The position numbers and the translations under genes were made by a program. The notes beneath the pieces are model-generated. The model saw nothing but the letters and a program-made list of their open reading frames with translations. It was not told the DNA's origin and did no database searches. A stretch of 64,000 nt of DNA from Actinospineispora eucalypti (GTDB taxonomy: Bacteria > Actinomycetota > Actinomycetes > Mycobacteriales > Pseudonocardiaceae), in contig JACHMT010000003.1 of the NCBI GenBank assembly GCA_014208095.1, positions 434,001 to 498,000 on the forward strand. The letters run 5' to 3'. Shown here one piece after another: positions 62,001-64,000 of this stretch; positions within the stretch are counted from its first letter, which is position 1, and every line of letters starts with the position of its first letter.

Positions 62001-64000
62001 GCTGCATGTGGTGGAGAACGGCCTGGCGCCGGCACCCATGCTGGCGGCGTTCGGCGTGGCGACGGTGGCCGGCGCGGTATTCGCCGTCGAGGACTGGCTG
62101 CTCTTCCCGACGCACACCACAATGACCGGCCCGCGGGCCTGGTTCGCCGCACTGAGCGGCATGCTCTCCGGGATTCCCACGACGCTGCTGACCATCGCGG
62201 CAGCTGGCGGTGGGGAATCGACCTCCATGCGGATCCCGGTCGGCGGCCACGGGGCGCTCGCCGCCGGCGGGGTGACCGAGCTGGCATCGCCGCTGTCCGC
62301 GTTGAGCGGTTCGACGCTGGGCATGGTGTTGTACGCCGCCGCGCTGCTGGCTGTCGTCTGGTTCACCGGGCATTGGCTGGCCCGCGCCGGCATCGGGCCG
62401 AACGCCCCGCCGCTGGCCAGGTGGGCGCATGCGGGCGTGCGGTGGATGTACGAGAACGCGCGGGCCGGCGCGCGGTGGCTGGGGGCGGCGATGGTGATCG
62501 CGGCGGCCCCGCTGCTCGGGCTGTCCTCGGACGCCCCGACACCGGTTTCGCCGAGCGCGCCCTCGGTGACCCAACCGGCTCAGCCCGCGCCGGCTCAGCC
62601 CGCGCCGCCCGCGACCTGGGCCGGCCGGTGGATCTGGCTGGAGCCGGGAGTCACGGTCAACCAGGTGGACGAAGGCTCGGGCGCCACCTCCCCGGGGTTC
62701 CGGTACCTGAACCGGGACAAGCCGTTACCCGCTTCCGACGACGCGGCGCTGCCCAGCGGCTGGTGGAAACTGCCCAGGGGGACCGGAGCCACCTGGTGGA
62801 CCCTGGCAGGCGACAACCTCTCCGTGATCGCCGACCGGTTCGGCCCGTCGGTCGCGGCGGCTCGGCCCGATGTGCCGGGCTGGCGGGCGCTCGCCGACGC
62901 GAACTCGGCGCGGCTGGCCAATCGGGACCCGAACAAGATCTACCGGGGCGAGCCGTGGACCATCCCCGGCGTCGCCGCCGAGTGGCCGGAAGCCGCGCCA
63001 CCGCCGGCGACCGGACAGCCCAACCAGCCCCCGGCCGCCGAAGCGCCCGCCGCACCGAGCCGAAGCCCGCCCGGTTGGACCCTGCCGTTGCTGCTGAGCG
63101 CCTGGTCCGCGCTGGTCATCACCAGGGTGTGGCGCTCGCGGACCAACCGGCCGGATGAGGGAGCGGCCGACCGAGCGGTGTGGCGGGCGGTGTCCGAACG
63201 GTGGGCGGCCGAGCACACGGTCACCGAGCGGGGCTACTCCGCCGAAGAGCTGTTGGCGCGGGCCAACCAGCTCGGCATGGGCCAAGACGAGCTGACCGCC
63301 CGGCTGACGGCGCTGGAGCAAGCCGGTTTGCTGGCCGCCAAGTACCGCCGAGGGGTCGCCTACTACCGGCCCACCGGGCGACCGGAGCACACCGACCCGG
63401 CGTCCCCTCGGTCGTTGTGGTCGCCGATTCAGGCGCGGGCGCCGACTCTGGTGCTGGTTGTCGGTTTGCCGGCGCTGGCCGGTGTGGCGCTGTGGCTGGG
63501 TTCGTCCTGGCCGCTGACCATTGCCGCTGGGGCGGCGATGTTTGCTGGGCGAGGTGTGCTGTCGCGGCTGAACGTGCTGGGGCTGTCGCCGCGTTGGGCG
63601 AGGGCTGCGGTGGCGGCAATCGCCGGTTCGTGGTTGGTGAACCTGTACATCCACGGGCCCGCCGTGGCCGCGGTCGTGGACCAGGTCGGTTGGGGTGCGT
63701 TCGGGCATCTCGGGTTCTGGGCCAACGGGCTGCTCACGGTGACCGACGTGTTGCTGTTCGCGGTGGCGTTGGCGCCGGTGGTCGGGGCGAAGTACCTGCT
63801 GGGTGCGCGGGTGCCGGCGTTGAAGCGCTACGGGTTCAGCACGTTGTTCGCGGCGGTGTGGGTGTTGGCGGTGCAACTGGCGTTGCCGGCCGGGGTGGCC
63901 GGTGGTGCGGGGTTGCCGGTGGCGGTGGCGCCGCTGGTGGCCCTGGGTGTGGGTCTGGGTTACCTGGTGCGGGCGGAGTGGGCGGGTCGCATCGGCGCGT
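41080..64000 (+). CDS. Giant mosaic secreted/membrane protein B, partial (C-terminus beyond window)
   Basis: The frame is open from the ATG at 41080 to the right edge: 7,640 codons, no stop. A GTG directly before the ATG is an alternative. Order of domains: signal-anchor helix; Pro-rich cysteine-pair region with a recent 88-codon duplication; beta-rich CHKGC module; helical region; Gly-rich hydrophobic segment; low-complexity linker; papain-fold domain with complete Cys-His-Asp; coiled coils; membrane pair; HE module B1; trypsin-fold domain; FHA 1; HE B2 and B3; long helical stretch; membrane helices; FHA 2; HE B4; PGDYG-like domain; membrane blocks; LysM-like unit; winged-helix-like stretch; final multi-pass membrane region. 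The first half follows the order of protein A, so the two are divergently transcribed paralogues. Overall function is unknown; an envelope-associated toxin/effector role is inferred. Confidence 0.93.
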   Translation, partial: MASVASLGGRRSRAVPPVAMRGLPWRRVFGRAFLRTALLCAWALLWVVGAWFALTSGAASAETARPERPVALVASVGPIRADATASVDPNCVDPCPGPSTNPVAMVAGTGDTPEAKAEPVAASGGQLGVTCAVGDPACDPSAKAQPAPAASNGGTQPRPVEQKPTCGGDMGVKCPEVPVQQAAPGGGAAPVQPASANSGTTADDANGQPGVTCFEECGVPRAPAAAAVTTGGTNSGSGTTPGTQPAADDSGAPKPQCPPQCGNAPAAMAAPSGGGAAPVQPVSANSGTTADDANGQPGVTCFEECGVPRAPAAAAVTTSATPTDSSGKPCATQCPDGRAPQPAPGSTTGPAIVLADYSTECLPPACPGKPAPQTATGQSGDQPTPEELEKYRKLYPMFAGLLSSSPAGTGNGTTPAGCTTDCPGPGQQPPAAPPAPVTASNGTSPGGTTGGQNPCTTDAKTCTNPLLWMLEKMNHGGTAQDPHNNQPPARGPPPPPAVQPSGPLPNLYSAPIEQGGSQGGYVDPNDPDQKFIPQTKEQPQPAGTVPAVQSKIPGQPALPVQLCQPGKPCQSGGDGPYIASYDPTRPDNPFVVTAPAATGDPRRNEVASSGGAGIVTTSGDTNPRYWVDGTGQITDGLSGSALTERDDKSAKTPVVNEGWFTTEDGAPFRFSCHKGCVGDISNVDLGNGKFTDHIDFAGTSNDMFGPDGAGNPADYSHFGQGVATVAGADGKPDVITSTGDGLHPDKNWTQINTRSADGTPGVYDVKGGQTFEILTAEGYRITEKDTNHRVVLAGGDPAAIAAIQSKAELDGIYIPTVSEVGLDNHGRIVTPDGSGKGGTVDCVGICAYTRPAGQVQTDPCKIRCDYHFDLGDGTGPNPLGTGRVKITGADRDSVTLTDPYGNRTTVFGIGTAVQRNGEGGGQFCSSDAKCTSTNVLGQSRECTGTGCGELLLNPYPDGRNAGSACNPGKGGTCSGTVSPQVPDLGWRGNNADGSLNLYTDQNARRAPTDLPIDQILKANDDRFPHDGKVPFLTPNQYNALDPKDRQTYLDSIRGTLSDTDKGVAAIQMASYASTAYWTTNTVSGQRAEIDAAIEAVKNGTATWQQRTLLDNTADLVTEFNNARRALTGADSMVGPALIDGHRPVAVDPQQLTLDPRFAEEINKIPGLTPNSDYDRRMQELGAMVGLPNGVSPDGKPLGPDGKPKPNPTPQELASAGAMQVLASSLVPRWNDHDQALAANQRRIKEINDGAPASDQERTQLNDQLAGLRDEQKLLNGLQAKYGGGAGPNPNDETLRGYNQAVADVANDPNWADKLAYLRGLESRAAEAAVAAKDRGETDLAGTLEQVSNIGRLGYETVARDPASRAAGNRYGDLRLPSMDNGNTDLYFAMRSGHNYQAWQNYHGDYDEYFRSMGAPEHDGQPGEPFRGKTVANRLAEFAAEGNPQAVTNRLFGTTELSGDELAGIPEKALSRARDVAGKDGKIYQRNVLVKDYRTGEFAWQTLWVAEKPNNGGAQLIDPAGNHYNDLRNFLENNEMFSPDDKLFAPEHPTGVGGDVHVIGVDGHETPGWKTGLGWTSFGVTAVGTVLSFTPIAPVGWGITAAGIGLGAGVSGASLANRASVGQTVNPFKSGAAAMDWINIGASALAVGGIGTRVVPVAARALVGTPLRVAPWVATTGRVADYTSGATFAGMFGEQVYSGARRWGEAGPNERGEIAQGLAQGAVLMAAGGVRPVRDFARSRIAGGPTLRPEVDSSMPRPLLDRIQDTVNPYHAVDVAAVAAHLSQDGRPVSPGAVRAAIDTAPAGTRLRVVQDPETGQHWIAPQRQLPAWLRQPGQTQWSDPAESRRRGTGHTEATGREAGSVDAETQTAESVALGGDGSGPANRVPRGAEPVNRPGQGVDPVGRAGQGAEAVEGAGQGARPVGRTEQGTESAEATGRTGVAEAGPGGGGTKPTGPFQVVSVHTGDGGTIVATVALRPGGGPNAGAVGGAEPAGSRGADGPRQGEPADGQEGVGAERPNSAPPAPRVPTAQPPAEQQPAGQQAGYQQAGYQQAGYQQAGYQQGQGGAGQPNAGHHQPGAPRPPAAPAPASAGGAVPAEVPTSTTPADAASGGNPAVPAVFRSVPGSSGSGAGDGSGGSAGGGRSGGHSPSGPNPDPAPPTGPTAPRAGGGGGTGADGAPLADQAPGASRPAQAGGLAGEADTTAAVPQEPLDNSPSNGPPGTPDRTNPNEHGQPVADNTEPPLGRDKNCACEASARADAKHPEDVDPDQVRPATPADQDTDAVQRRFEQTYNGRTELTDDTQLNQDMAAAPEGTRVFVWTGEGGVAHVIYGVKTADGMRYYDGHQVLTEAPANTRAAMVHGSGTGRGPRLAEEIGEHVGAQEYRAPSAPRRESSRERSEPVEAGTLTAERVRRAMGTGRKVQAVDTVLENLPGTTKVELLELLKTDDFEYFRYHTDMIGGELRYYESSTDRLGLRIGEMRTKSNELWSRGLSARAKARDLRTQPEGLADQAEPRASREDELNARMAEADRLEAKADELKAEADTLEQKLAKAERLRRQLFDRESRNPHHPASVEGLGYGSHQLHDPEMPTRFDEHGVPQDGSPFWHSDAELAAQYNHHSMPAAADEVPATKWQTVKRQAKIWFAKVFVVTVTVLKLQAPDPGMLPAMETGMAHHAPVASAGEHPLAKTAPERPAGEHGGRPGQPRQWDTNTYSNETLYPWRGRIRNIPTEDVDVTLEDIHGDVFPRGTWNDRIRPPGMDRETWANASRAERAEAWHRFAEMSQGRAEGINTWLGKLQALYSQHADRLAQLREANASADTIAQAEADLAMVRRELEIWQGFYQEMADGLSQDADTARDYEQFQRGRAERGRKGRDQLDRMDAERPADDATARAAAVQIAGAQWADWAMARLRALGLPTEQLEQLPPEQLLAEFTKKLGEKSAEQAEAEHRLLVDQLRLLHTRLGLATAITGGWAPTWVVELIAQAAADAAAARTEATELRMLRELMRTAPDLTGEPETTTSATTTKSEPGAPVGRLTGRQAVAAMVAAAALGVGGGVGLSVFGTATDLSTYGLGASSSSVAGAAVLVLMVLHDRGPPLARALIDRVRGDRAGGAETPAGAHEPGTERTETKPTDPAWNGDGPTWVRIDGVPVKVELLDQATDKASREAPWSPSVPSQPALPSGDRTYALPANPEWASRHALARGLPAGWMPVIEAMLAVAESPREVSPDEYGWSSERGPPLVRLVDSTNLARRIDEVLGAGIGTQVIANLYAYRPAEDGPVYVLDTWWDGSDVTRRALVINHELHGDGEQHDRHARATLELLDALTLLAELHGLPAEQWWMGKELLARAAAALGRAELWLEGLSDPVLEAALTDGSDALAELREDDQDRRAGADGERLPLADQIVDWLVRFRNDVELPSELDVLGGTPEELWAAVDSSPMLFRGEASGEQVVRLAPPGVLEAGMSTGLVDGQLVLETPLAGGGTLVFDGRQAARSSWVSQSHLGAAVSAFIRHNRIALPSSLDKADRARWLLDLIARAAAAPNPVIQRDGALEIRRVDLGEPVLLDSTTGVTSQVSLITYEIEPGRRLLLGLRGATPGAPLELTGTGTPLTDAGASVVDFYDRDGNRIGSGVVIRAAGVDTPAYVLTAWHVASDPRVHSINHQPIANWVTLRDRDYGELTDLAGEGNAALNDIRTPEAGTPNIDLALAAAYNITEPAVGLPAVEAEDWVAFIGNPQGHRLTIPGPIGERLPGHLDVEALGGGGLSGGPAVTMAGRPVGITSAGLDTLYAVAGSLINAFLELAIPVLDARVAALAAGQTVIKGAARIGPAGLDPVGGGERVVLTGGQALRVGRGAPEHTNGNDILVSHGQASRRHAEIEPDGKGGWVLRDIGSSNGTFVNGQRTTEHTLADGDRISLGGRQAYAFTFAAGGTDETPSGDRSPLRGRDVPAANDPNAGHAGPLGRPELDPWVGDVESFLRALEPADSVNPRDYGWSSGRDPPASVRLFAEADLARYLDDRRGPGVGARVVELVFGYTLDGDGANVYFRDTWWESASGVQRMLAVLHEFGAHVTGTIPEIDHALHAKATIALIDALVPATARDEAQRKLDTRASSTVFRTRLVAPPGLTGVLPVLAEGPAYGAVPHLVQTGVTWGSVVAGGLMFGWLGLIALGARRGEGGVPLLPLGDLTFVRDLPGSNELRPMLMSDSRGRLWQVERLPVTDVVDIGALDNLTNLLPAQFGRVWMARVSSTVFSGPGPDAAAVLVSGQIVRVSEIPVVGVRGPAEPGDDAKLSVYRARLFAFGALAGDWGERLYLRGDRLYRDGYSRGLLPFAELPYDAFAALAGDAPEMYRLTGADALDQFAALRRLAGLLPMTLANPRQREVAGQRLAEAADAVWRGQIPRELAVLLDTPYDYRTLNFGSFAMPTRADPRTVAIGTRRVVNTHELGHYLQEGRRVWLHDYSAGWFTATIGPGWLGQQLARLAAAADHGNGGGLADEVYGGVVRDVMLPRMSLLDAGSRPLDEAEFPNLARGPPETDWLRRMVRITDEAPLGGRLIGFGWRPAGVVHGQGVILVPAHIAGRVDRLIARNPAFASWWEDFLGHEWRFHIAMDEHTSGRHARDNDRLVTALIRETRVPGRAESDHPASEQTAELWRQLRNLRGALGFGWADRARVTEEALHSLRDRIPSAPSDGDGWTPESIAAADAELKALDAELAWLSDAGRLLGFEGGVQSLEFWRTAFRVADELARRPDDPLRTRLVGAMVRHMGDEMAEQVDYRSLVDQLRQRTAGYRPGTTLRDLEAMWLVAVVTDDAGWVAELPKRVRRSGDHLGPLLRLWVEPLFAPLRAPLDEMYRQAPPAGQERLHFLGEWVRLATLLAQVYAVTDRLEDHQPDRQRKVLELELELRTSITTGAVSGTRETVIRTISDNLELLYEVRLDRPVLLDPNTEPEVFNGLIGYYPVARPELRALLGVWLREWARTGGDRQAAAEAFWTARDRWLTELNGTAPEVVARDLASEPRPVAGYLIEVLTDPIEILHMRYPFAARSCLNLLVGPYRQDAQTYLLAPGLAVVVARRESDRVPVSATEVYSDGSRLLRLSIPHGLIDPVLPRALYDYLASWNTELRPLHLDTPTEGQRMYDPSEQYLPHHSGQLLEQTYSLHSDGAAEDLRSDIFGHPAHRPQPMDTDVTMAVHRLPASDEPGGLELPTAAPEVIAAARAEITGRGAELAAAMDEAARLVVEADNILEDFDNEATLRLLDAAEQRLGEVGRLLDIPGVAAGEQTDAVTALHDRYTGLRRRFASLRYDIILDQRGSARQEAETIKLAIHYMVARGQTAIKLVDLADVLEIQNARYLRHLIMTADPRLQLWRSPVGVVVRLRSDTQAPNDSSGGPGRTGGQTLSSVVPLAGGSAGMLGRLADWTAAHPVLSTLITAAALATGVLAWHIMRRGPPPSGQRWVGVARRATALLVRPIFIVAGLVLAFVVAGSPVGHAGTPADQATDGGTTLGTWVSWGIIGAVGLGAVGGTVAFGVVQVRKRLREMARARAAWIRVTPRRVWLGSAPGHQVRVDGPGVRPAHARFTLHGDHLHLEDWAGNGTFVNGVRVELPLPVRLGDVIIVGEARVTVDNALLEQVRSEHPGDPERIDPAEAIADLYRRGADALWVYRWLSDAVRPWLYQALLVGEPWAKDDMVYVLAAIKDLREPARLIDQQQRANQRLDPAVRRDAALLKTMRAFPDRIGLLGPVPGPTVDLLLRAKVDDLLSRAYRSTSLGPRAAEYRFLSLWGDSSNHEPEIWLGEGLVDAGSAIYWTLRSEGISPRFGEVVELSEMHGIEHELAHVHDEEVAKVLGEGLAELTLREQYSVTYRLEEGARGVALNRERLAEGMSLASTLRRLTARWGIPAIRRLELEDALIREASAGAPPGYDRPFRPGQVRRSLEIGRTLEDKLGVPGKGWFEPSRPEWPRWVRQFGLGMLAGGVLGSAIFHLIGLPGLLGGSADTGLPWWFAALPGMIGLAPAPLAFLLPDDFGRGAQRLLRAALGMLAGALTVPTIWMILGANQTGYDSLPASPPSGRSTGILAAGPGRAPLAIAPHGWLGDWVHAHPVLIRAAVVAAAFAFIVALPGPRAWLAKLTSRWRNRTGTDADHVSGSRRLELDLTTERMRRLFAAAPVYRKTAIVRIRPAGPDEVVATVLANGLVETTNTAAEGDGVITNPDGEQYLISAEKLAARYIDLGDGRYQAKGMVRAFRNPTGRDITITASWGAQHGGPDVMIAVAYDPANPSQIGSARLIGHDEFAATYRPVTRRPAWVGGWWRWTSRIMIVLGLAALPVLAHFLPMPPGAAAAALIPVPWLVNLRRLPVGTRAGPMGATATAVPLGRDDRRGYLLGFGLPAGSGPVTVELGGTPRTGVVRSVDPVQVAGWVGRLDFRMSDSQRADLVEHLRGLGTGGLAVVVVELAADDSLVWPRLAGESSVGREVRILEPGPFGATRAKSAPEAWAVTPDARPGELPITIHEPAWIAPGTWISPGAPVVTDVRDGRLPELLGVVRGTTLDPRSITRGTGPGETGLTGAVAFGPSMLRAVLATAMFAEDPRNASAARLLEEAARSSWPVSVTDSPSLAKAAEEYLGHADLAIHLAYQPGIGTERIAGRLDMARRALLAAAFHSQREPGAGRRLLSRADRLELAAGLLWDSIAADIAAADSVGKLTGLVNPLRVATALLPVRIEHKAAQLDQMRQAYEVRRELTRRVDELLALPLPIAEGEELIELADALRELGERALTSTRPITQPSAEPAAERTTPEPTRQSLPSGNMLITIDPSTLPLGPRPAAEETATPPTPADDTASQETSAEDSRRAGWWGRLGLWLMSLLAAPIAALAADHRVRVPLGGGDALAGGRFTELASPLSRLLNGPLAPAREWAAVHPVSVIAVLATTSVVIMLRAQLAHAARIALASPVRKLLGAVPAWVVYGLGVLAGIAIAVPLGPLHVVENGLAPAPMLAAFGVATVAGAVFAVEDWLLFPTHTTMTGPRAWFAALSGMLSGIPTTLLTIAAAGGGESTSMRIPVGGHGALAAGGVTELASPLSALSGSTLGMVLYAAALLAVVWFTGHWLARAGIGPNAPPLARWAHAGVRWMYENARAGARWLGAAMVIAAAPLLGLSSDAPTPVSPSAPSVTQPAQPAPAQPAPPATWAGRWIWLEPGVTVNQVDEGSGATSPGFRYLNRDKPLPASDDAALPSGWWKLPRGTGATWWTLAGDNLSVIADRFGPSVAAARPDVPGWRALADANSARLANRDPNKIYRGEPWTIPGVAAEWPEAAPPPATGQPNQPPAAEAPAAPSRSPPGWTLPLLLSAWSALVITRVWRSRTNRPDEGAADRAVWRAVSERWAAEHTVTERGYSAEELLARANQLGMGQDELTARLTALEQAGLLAAKYRRGVAYYRPTGRPEHTDPASPRSLWSPIQARAPTLVLVVGLPALAGVALWLGSSWPLTIAAGAAMFAGRGVLSRLNVLGLSPRWARAAVAAIAGSWLVNLYIHGPAVAAVVDQVGWGAFGHLGFWANGLLTVTDVLLFAVALAPVVGAKYLLGARVPALKRYGFSTLFAAVWVLAVQLALPAGVAGGAGLPVAVAPLVALGVGLGYLVRAEWAGRIGA
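41185..41253 (+). other. N-terminal signal-anchor helix of giant protein B
   Basis: An Arg-rich head (PWRRVFGRAFLR) precedes the hydrophobic core ALLCAWALLWVVGAWFALT and an AxA-like site (SGAASAE). The RRVF could be read as a Tat-like motif, but the match is partial. Confidence 0.75.
41350..42800 (+). other. Pro/Ala-rich region with cysteine pairs in protein B
   Basis: About 480 disordered-looking residues with a dozen C-x(2-9)-C pairs, such as CVDPC, CAVGDPAC, CFEEC, CPPQC, CATQC, CLPPAC, CTTDC and CQPGKPC. It is the counterpart of the cysteine-loop array of protein A, but shorter and Pro-rich. Confidence 0.65.
41633..42031 (+). repeat. Near-identical direct duplication with 264-bp offset
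   Basis: About 135 bp at 41633-41767 recur at about 41897-42031 almost unchanged (ANSGTTADDANGQPGVTCFE...). In frame it is an 88-codon shift. The high DNA identity shows recent duplication. Confidence 0.85.
42946..43650 (+). other. Beta-rich CHKGC module of protein B
   Basis: The order RYWVDGTGQITDGLSGS, PFRFSCHKGCVGDISN, KFTDHIDFAGTSN, NWTQI, EGYRITEKDTNHRVVLAG and CVGICAYTRP reproduces the second CNGGC module of protein A (24790-23930) step by step. This is the strongest evidence that A and B are paralogous in their N-terminal thirds. Confidence 0.7.
44090..45180 (+). other. Helical/coiled-coil region of protein B
   Basis: Long Ala/Gln/Arg/Asp-rich helices (DQALAANQRRIKEIN, ERTQLNDQLAGLRDEQKLL) sit between the CHKGC module and the hydrophobic segment, as in protein A. 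Confidence 0.55.
45781..46070 (+). other. Gly-rich hydrophobic segment before the papain-fold domain of B
   Basis: Starts with WKTGLGWTSFGVTAVGTVLS, continues with GWGITAAGIGLGAGVSGASL and ends in DWINIGASALAVGG, matching 21690-21370 of protein A. A membrane-insertion role is inferred from similar segments in polymorphic toxins. Confidence 0.6.
46560..47800 (+). other. Low-complexity Gly/Pro/Arg-rich linker of protein B
   Basis: About 410 residues without predicted fold, built of imperfect decamers such as GQGAEAVEGA. It includes a perfect pentapeptide array YQQAG repeated over 47194-47262 (15-bp units). Confidence 0.7.
47800..48230 (+). other. Papain-fold (Tox-PL/glutamine-deamidase-like) domain of B
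   Basis: Cys in DKNCACEASA (47818-47820), His in GEGGVAHVIYG (48052-48054) and Asp in MRYYDGHQVL (48097-48099) give a complete catalytic set, including the D-x-x-Q end typical of deamidase-like papain folds. The corresponding domain of protein A lacks this Asp, so the copy in B is the one more likely to be active. Confidence 0.68.
50191..50345 (+). other. Membrane helix pair of protein B
   Basis: QAVAAMVAAAALGVGGGVGL and SSVAGAAVLVLMVL are two hydrophobic stretches just before HE module B1. Confidence 0.55.
50755..51066 (+). other. HE module B1
   Basis: EYGWSSERGPP, an IDEVLGAGIG helix, VYVLDTWWDG, VINHELHGDGEQHDRHA. It is a close relative of A4, but the second His of HExxxH is replaced by Asp (HELHGD) and His residues follow at other spacing. 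Confidence 0.55.
51895..52480 (+). other. Trypsin-fold serine protease domain of protein B
   Basis: Triad: His in YVLTAWHVASDP (52018-52020), Asp in PNIDLALAAA (52180-52182), Ser in GGGLSGGPAV (52363-52365). It leads directly into FHA domain 1. Confidence 0.78.
52600..52860 (+). other. FHA domain 1 of protein B
   Basis: The sequence LRVGRGAPEHTNGNDILV is followed by VSHGQASRRHAEI, then LRDIGSSNGTFVNGQRT and DGDRISLGG. All signature positions of a phosphothreonine-binding FHA domain (GR, S..HA, SSNGTFVNG) are kept. Confidence 0.85.
53035..53370 (+). other. HE module B2
   Basis: DYGWSSGRDPPASVRLF, a Gly-rich helix turn, VYFRDTWWES, AVLHEFGAHVTGTIPEIDHALHAK. It keeps HExxxH and is nearly superimposable on A4, including HVTGTI. 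A membrane helix follows at about 53500-53590. Confidence 0.6.
54361..54960 (+). other. HE module B3 (HELGH and HEWRFH...GRH)
   Basis: This longer version contains a zincin-like HELGHYLQEG (54397-54426), then GVILVPAHIA, and about 150 residues later FLGHEWRFHIAMDEHTSGRHARDND. The second motif has HExxxH-x(10)-RH. It may be a fusion of two related units. Confidence 0.5.
57700..57950 (+). other. FHA domain 2 of protein B
   Basis: VWLGSAPGHQVRVDGP, RPAHARFTL, LEDWAGNGTFVNGVRV and RLGDVIIVG follow the FHA pattern. The leading GR is changed (LGS) and the Ser before HA is a Pro, so phosphopeptide binding is less certain than for FHA 1. Membrane helices lie just before it (57334-57660). Confidence 0.65.
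58380..58650 (+). other. HE module B4 (HELAH)
   Basis: IEHELAHVHDEEVAKV is preceded by a degenerate strand-helix part. Here the motif is a true HExxH followed by HDEE, so it can be read as a zincin-like site. Confidence 0.45.
59505..59960 (+). other. PGDYG-like domain of protein B
   Basis: RKTAIVRIRPAG, GDGVITNPDGEQYLIS, KLAARYIDL and KGMVRAFRNPTG resemble the small PGDYG-type domain found in phage and toxin-related proteins. The resemblance is from memory and moderate. Confidence 0.4.
61620..62985 (+). other. Membrane block and LysM-like unit of protein B
   Basis: Several hydrophobic helices (LGLWLMSLLAAPIAALAAD at 61630, later ones to 62540) are followed by a LysM-like stretch WWTLAGDNLSVIADRFG...ALADANSARL...IYRGEPWTIPG (62790-62980). 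The order parallels the membrane-LysM block of protein A. Confidence 0.6.
63150..64000 (+). other. Winged-helix-like stretch and terminal membrane helices in protein B
   Basis: RGYSAEELLARANQLG, DELTARLTALEQAGLLA and a following beta strand suggest a winged-helix fold (63150-63380). From 63430 hydrophobic Ala/Leu/Val/Gly helices continue to the window edge. Confidence 0.45.

Overview
The window is about 72 percent GC with a strong G/C bias at codon third positions, TetR and OmpR-type regulators and an EspI-like ParA ATPase. This points to a high-GC actinomycete, most likely of the order Pseudonocardiales; the order is an inference, since no rRNA or housekeeping gene is present.

Two giant divergent genes fill most of it. 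On the minus strand one reading frame runs from an ATG at 35290 to the left edge without a stop (at least 11,763 codons). On the plus strand another runs from an ATG at 41080 to the right edge without a stop (at least 7,640 codons). Both are truncated by the window. Each starts with a signal-anchor-like helix, followed by a low-complexity region rich in paired cysteines, a beta-rich CNGGC/CHKGC module, a helical coiled-coil region, a Gly-rich hydrophobic segment and a papain-fold domain resembling the glutamine-deamidase-type (Tox-PL) domains of polymorphic toxins. After that they diverge into long mosaics. The minus protein carries a lysozyme/transglycosylase-like domain, 33 or more two-cysteine loops, a SecA-like helicase core, LysM-like and multi-pass membrane segments, a PP2C-type phosphatase, a kinase-like domain and two trypsin-fold domains. 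The plus protein carries one trypsin-fold domain, two FHA domains, a PGDYG-like domain, LysM-like and many membrane segments. A recurring module with an HExxxH...RH signature is scattered through both.

Between them (35291-41079) lies a compact regulatory island: a two-helix membrane protein (36195-36833) and a small secreted protein (36887-37555) on plus; and on minus a small secreted protein (40504-40049), a TetR regulator (40024-39365), an OmpR-like regulator whose receiver lacks the phospho-acceptor Asp (39149-38487), and a translationally coupled ParA-like ATPase (38490-37468). The 36887 product contains a free-standing copy of a repeat unit from the N-terminal part of the minus giant protein, tying the small genes to the giant ones.

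The most economical reading is one system: two paralogous, probably envelope-associated mega-proteins of polymorphic-toxin/effector type with built-in protease, phosphorylation (kinase, PP2C, FHA) and helicase modules, controlled by the genes between them. The function is inferred from domain content only. No tRNA, rRNA, CRISPR array or insertion sequence was seen.
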